7,989 bases of DNA from Candidatus Bathyarchaeota archaeon (GTDB lineage Archaea; Thermoproteota; Bathyarchaeia; TCS64), in NCBI GenBank assembly GCA_013619005.1, contig JABXKY010000282.1:1-7989 (forward strand), read 5' to 3'. The notes beneath the pieces are model-generated. The model searched no databases. It was not told where the DNA came from and saw only the letters and a list, made by a program, of their open reading frames with translations. Both the position numbers and the translations under genes were made by a program. Positions 1 to 5,848 of the stretch are shown here, in pieces. Each line of letters begins with the position of its first letter. Positions within the stretch are counted from its first letter, which is position 1.

Positions 1-1073
1 GTAACCGCTCCAATGATGCTCCCAGGTAGAAAGAACAGCGCGTACCCAAGTCCTCTCTGTTTGCTTGGGGTGAGCTTTGCTATGATGGCGTTTTTTCCCG
101 CCATGCCGAGGATGTTTCCGAACCCGTAGAGGACGTAGAGTGCCATGAACAGGGTGTTGTTGGGCACCTGGAAAGCAATCGCTAGAACCGTGAACGCTCC
201 AAGCAGGGATGTCTGGAGCCATTTCTTTTCCCCGAATCGTGCTGCCAGGTAACCCCCCAGAGGTGCGGCGATCAACCCGGTCAGCGTGTTCGTGCTCGCG
301 ATGAAAGTAGCAACCGTGAGGCTCATACCCTTAACGTCTTGAAGGTAGAGCACCAGGAACGTGGCGATCATGCTAGTGGCGATCGTCCTCGTTGCCTGAT
401 AAGCGAGAAACATGATCATGTTCGTCGTGAGGAATTTATCGCTGTCCCCTTTTTGCTCTGGTTTCTTTTCCGTTTTTTCCACCTTGTCGTCAGGGAGCCT
501 CAATACCATGAGGATGCCAATTATCATTGGCGCGGCTAGGAACAGGTAGACCTGCCTCCACTGCCAGGCCAGCACACCCACCAGCAAGCTCACCGATAGT
601 GGCCCAGTGGCGTGGCCCAGCGTCCCCCCTGCCCCATGGAGTCCCAGGGCCTTCGCCCTGTCCTTTGGCTCGAACATCTTGGTTGTGGCCGCGTAGCTGG
701 CTGGGTGGTAGATGGATACGTTGATGTAGATCAGGCTGACGGCGACTATGAGCATCAACGGGGTGCTCGCGGTTCCTGCTAGAACCGCCCCAACCGCGGC
801 GAACCCGAAGCTGACGAGGAGCATCTTCTTTGACCCGAAGCGGTCAGATAGCAGCCCGACCGGTATGGCCAGGACAGCCGATGCCAGTGAGGGGATTGAG
901 GCTATCAATCCAAGCTGTTGGAGGTTTAGGTTGAACTCGTCTCTTAGCTCGCTGAAAATAGCGGTGTGGATTCCGCCGAACACGTGGGTTAATGTGTGGG
1001 ATACCGCCATCACCAGGAGCCCGTAGGAGAGAATCCCTGTTTTCCTCTTTTCAGTCTCCGACAAAGTAATCAC
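1..1073 (-). CDS. MFS transporter, fosmidomycin-resistance (FSR)-like, C-terminus outside window
   Basis: The minus strand is open from a GTG at 1073 to the window edge, giving 357 codons of a multi-spanning membrane protein; about two or three helices of a 12-helix carrier would lie outside. Hydrophobic segments run roughly at residues 14-36, 53-76, 84-127 and 140-192, then a charged cytoplasmic linker (193-214, rich in K/E/D), then more helices from 216 onward. The MFS motif A is clear after helix 2 (GLLSDRFGSKK, 73-83), and a second copy-like loop (PLGGYLAARFGEKK, 271-284) starts the second half. The segment YHPASYAA with GGTLGHATGPL (122-159) resembles the FSR-type drug efflux branch, but the substrate cannot be read from sequence. 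An in-frame TGA lies upstream of the GTG; a TTG three codons later is an alternative start. A TTTAAA box 32 nt upstream supports a nearly leaderless GTG start. It is divergent from hypD. Confidence 0.88.
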   Translation of the reverse strand, partial: MITLSETEKRKTGILSYGLLVMAVSHTLTHVFGGIHTAIFSELRDEFNLNLQQLGLIASIPSLASAVLAIPVGLLSDRFGSKKMLLVSFGFAAVGAVLAGTASTPLMLIVAVSLIYINVSIYHPASYAATTKMFEPKDRAKALGLHGAGGTLGHATGPLSVSLLVGVLAWQWRQVYLFLAAPMIIGILMVLRLPDDKVEKTEKKPEQKGDSDKFLTTNMIMFLAYQATRTIATSMIATFLVLYLQDVKGMSLTVATFIASTNTLTGLIAAPLGGYLAARFGEKKWLQTSLLGAFTVLAIAFQVPNNTLFMALYVLYGFGNILGMAGKNAIIAKLTPSKQRGLGYALFFLPGSIIGAV

Positions 1074-1087
1074 TCTGATGCACAGGT

Positions 1088-1100
1088 GGATGCCTCATCC
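1088..1100. promoter_or_regulatory. Inverted repeat between TATA box and start of the MFS gene (possible operator)
   Basis: GGATG-CCT-CATCC is a perfect 5-3-5 inverted repeat. It lies between the TTTAAA box (1103-1108) and the GTG (1071-1073) of the transporter gene, so a bound repressor would block initiation. It is short enough to be chance, and no regulator is identified. Confidence 0.25.
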
Positions 1101-1102
1101 GA

Positions 1103-1108
1103 TTTAAA
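1103..1108 (-). promoter_or_regulatory. TATA box for the MFS transporter gene
   Basis: TTTAAA in an otherwise G/C-rich gap, centred 32 nt before the GTG start. With the usual 25-27 nt archaeal TATA-to-start distance, transcription would begin about 5 nt ahead of the codon, so the message would be nearly leaderless. Confidence 0.5.
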
Positions 1109-1130
1109 CATAGCCCGGTGACTGGTTCTC

Positions 1131-1137
1131 TTTATAT
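1131..1137 (+). promoter_or_regulatory. TATA box for the hypD-acyP operon
   Basis: TTTATAT centred at 1134, 27 nt before the ATG at 1161. That spacing predicts a leaderless hypD transcript starting at or next to the A of the ATG. It also argues against the upstream in-frame GTG at 1146, which would lie ahead of the transcription start. The box faces away from the MFS TATA box about 22 bp to its left. Confidence 0.6.
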
Positions 1138-1160
1138 CCAATCAGGTGTTGATTCAGTTC

Positions 1161-2246
1161 ATGTACAGCTTCGTGGACCCCTACAGGGACAACAAGACCG
1201 CGGAACAGGTCATCAGGTACATCAAGCAGCTGGCTGGCGAGGACAAGTACAGGATCGTCCACATCTGCGGGACCCACGAGGACGCCATAATGAAGAACGG
1301 CATCAGGAGCCTGCTGCCCAAGAACGTCGAGGTGCTGATGGGCCCGGGGTGCCCCGTCTGCACCGTCGCCCCCAACAGGATCGATTATATGATAAAGCTG
1401 GCTGAGGAGGGGCATATCGTCACCACCTTCGGTGACATGATGAAGGTACCAGCTGGCCTGGGGAGCCTATCTGACGCAAAGGGTAGGGGCCACGATATAC
1501 GCATCGTCTACAGCATCCACGACGCGGCAAAGATGGCCGTCGAGACCAAGAAAGATGTGGTCCACTTCGGAGTCGGCTTCGAGACCACCGCCCCAACCAC
1601 CGCAAGCGAACTCCTAGCAGGTCCCCCAGAGAACTTCAGCGTCTACAGCGCCCACCTGACTATCCCCCCCGCCATGGAGGCATTGTTAGCCATGGGGGTA
1701 ACCGACGTAGCCGGCTTCATCAACCCGGGGCACGTCAGCACCATGATCGGCGAGGTGGGGTACGAGCCAATCATGGAAAACTACCCGGTCCCACAGGTGA
1801 TAGCCGGGTTTGAGCCCCTTGACATCCTTTTCAGCATCGCGCTGATACTGAAACAGCACAAGGAGGGCAGGGCCGAGATCGAGAACACCTACCAGAGGGC
1901 CGTGAAACCGGAGGGAACCCCGTCCGCCCTCAGGATGCTTGAAAGGGTATTCGAGCCGGAGGATGCGCCGTGGAGGGGCATCGGCACCATACCCAAATCA
2001 GGGCTGAAGATCAGGGACGAGTTCAGGGTCCATGACGCCTCAGAGAAGTTCGATATCAAGGTGGAGACCAGCTACACCATGCCCGCGGGGTGCAAGTGCG
2101 GCGAGGTGTTGAGGGCCATGATCTACCCTTGGGACTGCCCCCTGTTCAACAAGGGCTGTGACCCCGACAACCCCATCGGCCCATGCATGGTGAGCCACGA
2201 GGGAAGCTGTTTCATAGCTGCAAGGTACGGAGTCGATGAACTATGA
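1161..2246 (+). CDS. hypD: HypD, [NiFe]-hydrogenase Fe(CN)2CO maturation factor
   Basis: HypD is the iron-sulfur scaffold that, with HypC, holds iron while HypE/HypF-derived cyanide and CO are attached, before transfer to the large subunit of [NiFe] hydrogenases. The 361-residue product has the usual family length. Visible signatures are CGTHE (36-40), the GPGCPVC motif with Cys64 and Cys67, GFETTAP (139-145), GFEPLDIL (216-223), and a cysteine-rich C-terminus (PAGCKCGEVL at 308-317, Cys326, Cys333, Cys342, Cys350) that supplies the [4Fe-4S] ligands. The start was taken as ATG 1161 because a TATA box lies 27 nt upstream; an in-frame GTG at 1146 would add MLIQF. The stop overlaps the acylphosphatase start (ATGA). 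No hydrogenase subunit and no other hyp gene (hypA, B, C, E, F) is in the window, so the client enzyme must be encoded elsewhere. Confidence 0.97.
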   Translation: MYSFVDPYRDNKTAEQVIRYIKQLAGEDKYRIVHICGTHEDAIMKNGIRSLLPKNVEVLMGPGCPVCTVAPNRIDYMIKLAEEGHIVTTFGDMMKVPAGLGSLSDAKGRGHDIRIVYSIHDAAKMAVETKKDVVHFGVGFETTAPTTASELLAGPPENFSVYSAHLTIPPAMEALLAMGVTDVAGFINPGHVSTMIGEVGYEPIMENYPVPQVIAGFEPLDILFSIALILKQHKEGRAEIENTYQRAVKPEGTPSALRMLERVFEPEDAPWRGIGTIPKSGLKIRDEFRVHDASEKFDIKVETSYTMPAGCKCGEVLRAMIYPWDCPLFNKGCDPDNPIGPCMVSHEGSCFIAARYGVDEL

Positions 2247-2521
2247 TTAGGGCTCACTTACTCATCCAGGGAAGGGTCCAGGGGGTCGGTTTCAGGGCTA
2301 ACGCCAGGCGCATGGCAAACAGGTTGAACCTCAGGGGATGGGTGAGGAACATGAGGAACGGGGACGTTGAGATACTCGTGGAGGGCCCCGAGTTCGAGGT
2401 TGACAGGCTCATCGCGTGGTGCCACAGGGGGCCCACAAGCGCCTATGTCTCCAATGTAAGGGTTGAGAAAAGCGAGGCGACCAACAAGTTCGATGGGTTC
2501 GCCGTGAAAAGAACGCTCTAG
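2243..2521 (+). CDS. acyP: Stand-alone acylphosphatase
   Basis: This small soluble enzyme hydrolyses carboxyl-phosphate anhydrides such as acetyl- or carbamoyl-phosphate. The 92-residue length is typical. The signature GRVQGVGFR occupies residues 10-18, where Arg18 binds the phosphoryl group, and GWVRN (32-36) supplies the catalytic Asn36; NGDVEILVEG (39-48) follows as usual for the alpha/beta sandwich. Its ATG overlaps the hypD stop by four bases, so the two are almost certainly co-transcribed and translationally coupled. HypF, which makes the cyanide ligand for HypD's cluster, begins with an acylphosphatase domain acting on carbamoyl phosphate. A role for this protein near that step is therefore attractive but inferred. 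The stop codon sits in a CTAG shared with the broken gene on the other strand. Confidence 0.93.
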   Translation: MIRAHLLIQGRVQGVGFRANARRMANRLNLRGWVRNMRNGDVEILVEGPEFEVDRLIAWCHRGPTSAYVSNVRVEKSEATNKFDGFAVKRTL

Positions 2522-2609
2522 AGCTTCTTGATTCCCCTGATGTGGCCCTCGATCCTGCTTAGCCTATCAATAACCTTCTTCCGTTGTTTATGTGCTGAAC
2601 CCTATCCAT
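2518..2609 (-). pseudogene. Remnant of a CsoR/RcnR/FrmR-family (DUF156) metal-sensing repressor
   Basis: Reading leftward, the frame 2601 to 2518 encodes 27 residues ending KKVIDRLSRIEGHIRGIKKL and a TAG. This matches the first helix of the DUF156 repressor family, whose members read like RLkRIEGQVRGI followed by a methionine or leucine and the metal- or aldehyde-sensing Cys region. Everything after the first helix is missing, including the Cys/His ligands of helix 2. The frame has no start codon of its own: an in-frame TAG lies at 2602-2604. An ATG at 2607-2609 opens the neighbouring frame with MDRVQH, so one base change in length near 2591 would join the two into a normal N-terminus. The piece lies 40 nt downstream of the amidohydrolase on the same strand and ends convergently on acyP. 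The best reading is a decayed gene; a very short expressed peptide is less likely. Confidence 0.6.
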
Positions 2610-2649
2610 ACCCCCGGGGAGATATCTAAGTAAAGGGGCAGAAAATGGG

Positions 2650-4041
2650 TTAGAGGTCGAAGTTTTTCAGTATCTTCTTGTTGATCCTCTCACCGGCCTC
2701 GTCGATTACGGACAGGACTTTTTCTGGGTCCACGGTCTTGAACATCCTGTTTTCGTACAGAACCTTGCCGTTGACCATGGTCATGGCCACGTCCCTGCCG
2801 CCTGAACCGGCGTAGATGATGGTCTCAAGAGGCTCATAGAGGGGGCTTAGGAATGGGTTTCCCTTTACTTGGATCGCTGTTAGGTCCGCCAAGTATCCCG
2901 TATGTATCTTTCCAAGATTATCTATTCCTAGCACCTTGGCGCCGTTCTCTGTGGCCATCTTGAAAGCGTACTTGTGGCTGACTATGTCGGCGTCCATATG
3001 GGTTATCCTATGGAGCAGCACCGTCTGTCTCATGTCCCGTATCATATCGAGGCTGTCATTCTGTGGCGCTCCATCAGTTCCTAGGGCAGACTCGACTCCC
3101 TTCTCGACCATCTTTACGAGAGGCATGACGCCAATGGCGCAGATCTGGTTGCAGCTGGGGCAGTGAACCGGCTGAGTACCTGTCTCCGCGAGAATATCAA
3201 TCTCCGAGTCGTCCAGCCAGATGCAGTGGGCTATGCTGGTCCTATCATCCAGTATTCCCAAGTTGTGGGCCATGGCGATGCTCCCGACAAAGCCAGTCTT
3301 CTGCCTGACGTTCTCAATCTCCCAGTGGGTCCCAGCCAGGTGGATGTGGAGGTGGGTATCATACTTGTTGGCAAGCTCCTTGAGTTTGACCAGGAACTCA
3401 TTGGTGGCCCCTCCGTTTGGTTTCATTGCTGTTCCATTTGGCCCAACCCACGCCTGGACGAGCTCACTTTTTTCGGCTTGCCACGTCTTGAGGAAATGCT
3501 CCTCAGCCTTAACCTCCTCATCAATGGGTCCTGTGAAGCCCCTGTCCATGGGTGAGCTATCAACGGCATCCTTTGAGACTGCCCCCCTGAAGCCCATGTC
3601 ATCCATTGCCTTGGCTACGCTGATTACGTGCCGCTTTGTGAAGTTCACGGAGTTGTCTATGAAAGCAGTGGTGCCGCTGGCGATGGCCTCCAATGCGCTC
3701 AGCTGGGCCAGGTAGTAGAACAGGTCCTCCTCTTCCTCCTCCATGACCTGGTTGACGGGGTAGACCAGGTAGTTCATCCAGTCAGGGAACTCGAAATCGT
3801 GCCCCCTGCCCCTGTACATGGTCTCCGCTGTGTGAGTGTGGCAGTTTATCAGGCCGGGCATCAGTACCTTGCCCCTCATATCCATGGTCTCGTCGATGCT
3901 GTGCTCCTTTTTCAGGGCGCTGGACTCACCGACACCAGCAATTAGGTTGCCCTCGATGACCACTGACATCTTTTTCTCTATGGTGGTGTAGTCGCGTACC
4001 AGGAAATCCGCGTCCTTTAGTAGAACTGTTTTACCGCTCAT
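2650..4041 (-). CDS. Zinc amidohydrolase of the MTA/SAH deaminase (MtaD/SsnA/TrzA-like) group, atypical active site
   Basis: A 463-residue cytoplasmic enzyme of the amidohydrolase superfamily, close to the 5'-methylthioadenosine/S-adenosylhomocysteine deaminases and related chlorohydrolases. A small beta-sandwich formed by the N-terminus (about 1-60) and C-terminus (about 375-430, TGYLADLTAI) flanks a TIM barrel. Metal-site motifs are visible: NCHTHT with His68 and His70, then TMYRGRGHD as in the deaminases; HIHLAGTH with His234; AHCIWLDD with His272; GTDGAPQND with Asp323. The catalytic glutamate normally three residues after the third histidine (HxxE, as in TM0936) is glycine (Gly237), so the reaction may differ or be lost. 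The start is ATG 4041, with a strong TATA box about 35 nt upstream. No SAM-cycle neighbour is present. Deamination of an adenosine or purine derivative is a family-based guess only. Confidence 0.85.
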   Translation of the reverse strand: MSGKTVLLKDADFLVRDYTTIEKKMSVVIEGNLIAGVGESSALKKEHSIDETMDMRGKVLMPGLINCHTHTAETMYRGRGHDFEFPDWMNYLVYPVNQVMEEEEEDLFYYLAQLSALEAIASGTTAFIDNSVNFTKRHVISVAKAMDDMGFRGAVSKDAVDSSPMDRGFTGPIDEEVKAEEHFLKTWQAEKSELVQAWVGPNGTAMKPNGGATNEFLVKLKELANKYDTHLHIHLAGTHWEIENVRQKTGFVGSIAMAHNLGILDDRTSIAHCIWLDDSEIDILAETGTQPVHCPSCNQICAIGVMPLVKMVEKGVESALGTDGAPQNDSLDMIRDMRQTVLLHRITHMDADIVSHKYAFKMATENGAKVLGIDNLGKIHTGYLADLTAIQVKGNPFLSPLYEPLETIIYAGSGGRDVAMTMVNGKVLYENRMFKTVDPEKVLSVIDEAGERINKKILKNFDL

Positions 4042-4071
4042 TGAAAACCAACACTATGGGTTTGTATAGTT

Positions 4072-4081
4072 TTTATATAAA
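4072..4081 (-). promoter_or_regulatory. TATA box for the amidohydrolase gene
   Basis: The minus strand reads TTTATATAAA here, centred about 35 nt before the ATG at 4041. This predicts transcription starting near 4050 and a leader of about nine bases. No Shine-Dalgarno sequence is seen in that short leader. Confidence 0.55.
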
Positions 4082-4184
4082 ATATGGCACAAATGACCAG
4101 TATCACCACCCCTTACATCCCCCCGTAGCCACTGTTTTTCTAGTGTCTAATATGATGGTTGAACAGGTCTCTGCCAAAACCTTG

Positions 4185-4238
4185 AAAAAAACGATTATGT
4201 TCCGTTTCTGATAAAATATGGGATTTTCAAAACCCCAT
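4185..4238 (-). terminator. Probable terminator of the FTR1 gene: hairpin followed by a T run
   Basis: About ten bases after the FTR1 stop, 4238-4218 on the minus strand forms a near-perfect inverted repeat (ATGGGGTT...ATCCCAT with one wobble) containing T4 and A4 tracts. A seven-T tract follows at 4191-4185. T-rich tracts terminate archaeal transcription, and the hairpin may help. This, together with the amidohydrolase promoter, accounts for most of the gap 4042-4248; I see no gene there. Confidence 0.4.
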
Positions 4239-4248
4239 TGAAATACAG

Positions 4249-5106
4249 TCAGTCCGTTGGCCGGTACTGCTTGTACAGGTATGTCCCGATTACTATCCAA
4301 TAGCCCAGGTACACTATGATCCTCAGCCACTCTGGGTTGCCATCGTAGCCCACCAGCGCCTTCAGGATTGATCCTATGATCCCCTTCTCGTGGAGCGCCG
4401 GGTATGAGCCGTCGGGGGTCAACTCTGGGTTGATATCGTAGGGCTTCTCACCGAAGAACCCGAAGTCCATCCCTGAGTGCTCTCCTGCTTCTATCAGCTC
4501 GTGGACCCCGTATCCCGCCAGTCCCGCCCCGAAGATCAGCAGCATGATGCTGGTGACCTTGAAGAACTTGCTGATCTCCAGGTCAACGGTGCCCTTCATG
4601 AGGGCGAATGATAGACCCAGGACCACCAGGATTCCAAGTGCTGCACCTAGCAGTGTACCAGCTGAATCCTGAACGAACGTCGCCGACAGGAACAACACGG
4701 TTTCAAGGCCTTCACGGGCAACCGCGACGAACGCCAATGCGGTGATCCCGTAGAGTTCACCCTGGGTCACTGCCTGGTTGATCTTTATCTCCATCTCGCC
4801 CTTGATTTCCTTGCTGTGGCTCGTCATCCAGAAGATCATGCCTGTTAGAACCGCAACCGCCGTTAATGACGCGACCCCCTCGAAGAGCTCGCTCGCCACC
4901 TTGCCTAGGCCGCCATAGAAGACTTGCAGTATTACCCCTGCGACCAGGCTTACCACTAGTGCCGCCCCGGCCCCCATGTAGGCGTATTTGTTAAGGTCCT
5001 CCTTACCGATCTTTCGAAGGTACGTGACCATGATTGTGACGATTAAAGCTGCCTCCAATGCCTCCCTGAAAGTAATCAGGAAGCTTGGGAAAGTTGTTTC
5101 ATACAT
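4249..5106 (-). CDS. FTR1-family iron permease
   Basis: A polytopic membrane protein of the FTR1/EfeU iron permease family, moving iron into the cell. With the ATG at 5106 it has 285 residues, normal for the family. The two diagnostic REXXE iron-binding motifs are present in membrane helices: REALE at residues 14-18 and REGLE at 131-135. Hydrophobic segments at roughly 44-64, 75-95, 120-145, 151-170, 184-202 and 262-278 give about seven helices. A glycine/acid-rich loop (about 207-240, GEHSGMDFGFFGE) precedes the last helix. In-frame TTG (5118) and GTG (5115) lie upstream, but GGTGAG (5116-5111), a match to the archaeal anti-Shine-Dalgarno, is four bases before ATG 5106 and decides the start. 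No ferroxidase or EfeO/B-like partner is adjacent. A DtxR-like palindrome just upstream suggests repression when iron is plentiful. Confidence 0.93.
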   Translation of the reverse strand: MYETTFPSFLITFREALEAALIVTIMVTYLRKIGKEDLNKYAYMGAGAALVVSLVAGVILQVFYGGLGKVASELFEGVASLTAVAVLTGMIFWMTSHSKEIKGEMEIKINQAVTQGELYGITALAFVAVAREGLETVLFLSATFVQDSAGTLLGAALGILVVLGLSFALMKGTVDLEISKFFKVTSIMLLIFGAGLAGYGVHELIEAGEHSGMDFGFFGEKPYDINPELTPDGSYPALHEKGIIGSILKALVGYDGNPEWLRIIVYLGYWIVIGTYLYKQYRPTD

Positions 5107-5120
5107 TTTACTCACCAAAT

Positions 5121-5136
5121 TTTAGGCTTGCCTAAA
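5121..5136. promoter_or_regulatory. DtxR/IdeR/MntR-type operator in front of FTR1
   Basis: TTTAGGC-TT-GCCTAAA is a perfect 7-2-7 palindrome whose half-sites (TTAGGC/GCCTAA) resemble the iron boxes bound by DtxR-family metalloregulators. The TATA box of the permease (5161-5170) predicts transcription starting near 5140. The palindrome therefore covers the start site and first transcribed bases, a position that would block initiation. The regulator is not in the window. Confidence 0.7.
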
Positions 5137-5160
5137 CTTATGCGGGTTTACTGGGGCGAT

Positions 5161-5170
5161 GATATATAAA
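5161..5170 (-). promoter_or_regulatory. TATA box for the FTR1 gene
   Basis: The minus strand reads TTTATATATC, placing the start of transcription near 5140. The FTR1 message would then carry a leader of about 34 bases containing a Shine-Dalgarno sequence, unlike the leaderless genes nearby. The tract is A/T-rich on both strands, but the plus-strand gene has a better-placed box of its own. Confidence 0.5.
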
Positions 5171-5210
5171 CTATCTCACTCACAGGTGGCTACCACCCCA
5201 GATTTTCGAG

Positions 5211-5220
5211 AATATTCATA
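5211..5220 (+). promoter_or_regulatory. TATA-like box for the small zinc-ribbon gene
   Basis: AATATTCATA is centred about 29 nt before the ATG at 5245, the spacing seen for other leaderless starts in this window. It supports ATG 5245 as the true start of the frameshifted gene. Confidence 0.4.
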
Positions 5221-5244
5221 TCCTAGAACCCGGACCCTACCCGT

Positions 5245-5554
5245 ATGAGCCTCCACCACGATTTCCCCTACACGGCAAAGAAGCTCTACTGCAAGACATG
5301 CAAAGCCGTCAACCTCCACTCAGGAATTCAACGACTACAAGTGCGACATATGCGGCAGGAAATGGGATGACTTGCTCATCAGGGTCAACATGAGGCAGAA
5401 CCAGTACGGCAAAACCCAGTACGAGGGAACCATACTCAGCGAGAGACCGGCAAACGCAAGGGATTACATCACCAAGACCATCGACGGCCTCGACACGTGT
5501 ATCGAGTGGCTCAGGGAGAAGGCAACCGCCCTGCAAGAAGAGATCCAGTCATAG
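5245..5554 (+). pseudogene. Small zinc-ribbon protein gene interrupted by a +1 frameshift
   Basis: From ATG 5245 the frame reads MSLHHDFPYTAKKLYCKTC and continues to about codon 26 (TCA, 5320-5322), then runs into a TGA. One base later (GAA at 5324) a second frame continues EFNDYKCDICGRKW and stays open to the TAG at 5552-5554. Removing one G at 5323/5324 gives a continuous protein of 102 residues with two CxxC knuckles (CKTC and CDIC, about 17 residues apart), a classic zinc ribbon. It is followed by a beta-like stretch and a C-terminal amphipathic helix (DYITKTIDGLDTCIEWL and onward). Both pieces have the same codon style, so this was one gene. The cause may be a real mutation, a sequencing error or, less likely, recoding. 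The family is not recognised. The gene is divergent from FTR1. The downstream in-frame ATG (5372) would lack the whole zinc ribbon. Confidence 0.7.
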
Positions 5555-5613
5555 GAGGGGGGGTCAAAGATTCCATCCCCAAACAGCCTCCTTTCCGAAA
5601 AAGAAGCCCCATA

Positions 5614-5653
5614 TCAGCCCAGACAGGCTGACTCTGTGTGCATAAACACGGAG
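5614..5653 (+). other. Two tandem, directly abutting hairpins downstream of the zinc-ribbon gene
   Basis: TCAGCC-CAGACA-GGCTGA (5614-5631) is a perfect 6-bp stem with a 6-base loop. The very next base starts CTCTGTGT-GCATAA-ACACGGAG (5632-5653), an 8-bp stem with one G-U pair and again a 6-base loop. They could be a 3' processing or termination element of the upstream gene, or part of a small structured RNA. No known riboswitch or sRNA pattern was recognised. Confidence 0.35.
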
Positions 5654-5818
5654 AGGTAACGGTTTATAGCCGGTAAAAAAGTGCATGGTAATAATTTTTT
5701 CCCGTTATGACCAGTTACCTGATGCAGCCAACCGCGGGGCCCACGAGCCCCTTCACGGGGAAGCACGCCACCGGACCCACATTAAACAACCTCATACCTG
5801 GAACCATCATGCGATGCC

Positions 5819-5826
5819 CATAAAAA
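5819..5826 (+). promoter_or_regulatory. TATA box for the winged-helix gene
   Basis: CATAAAAA centred near 5823, 26 nt before ATG 5849. It overlaps the position where an upstream in-frame ATG (5828) sits only five bases away, so it favours the shorter start. Confidence 0.45.
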
Positions 5827-5848
5827 CATGTACTCCGAAAGAGTGTCC

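Larger units (their letters stand above)
5555..5848. other. Non-coding gap with hairpins and promoter; no convincing gene
   Basis: About 290 bases separate the zinc-ribbon gene from the winged-helix gene. The left half holds two abutting hairpins (5614-5653), then A6 (5675-5680) and T6 (5695-5700) tracts. The right half contains a 38-codon frame from ATG 5707 to TAA 5823 (MTSYLMQPTAGPTSPFTGK...) with G/C-rich third positions and a TATA-like TAAAAAA 30 nt upstream. I recognise no family and cannot call it a gene. Its stop overlaps the TATA box of the next gene. Confidence 0.4.

Noticed and set aside
1104..1415. A 103-codon minus-strand frame opposite the start of hypD, and a 95-codon plus-strand frame in the same place
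   Set aside because: Both are shadows of the clearly real hypD frame; the peptides show no family motif and follow from its G/C-rich third positions.
2936..3945. Several plus-strand frames of 76-164 codons
   Set aside because: They are antisense to the amidohydrolase, which has all its family motifs; none has its own motifs or promoter.
4103..4330. A 75-codon minus-strand frame across the end of FTR1
   Set aside because: It overlaps the FTR1 3' end and its terminator in another frame and has no recognisable content.
5309..5536. A 75-codon minus-strand frame opposite the zinc-ribbon gene
   Set aside because: The plus-strand pieces carry paired CxxC knuckles and fit together after one base change; the minus-strand peptide has no motif.
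5707..5823. A 38-codon frame (MTSYLMQPTAGPTSPF...) in the gap before the winged-helix gene
   Set aside because: Third positions are G/C-rich and a TATA-like box is 30 nt upstream, but there is no family match I can name and it is too short to support as a gene; noted within the gap entry.
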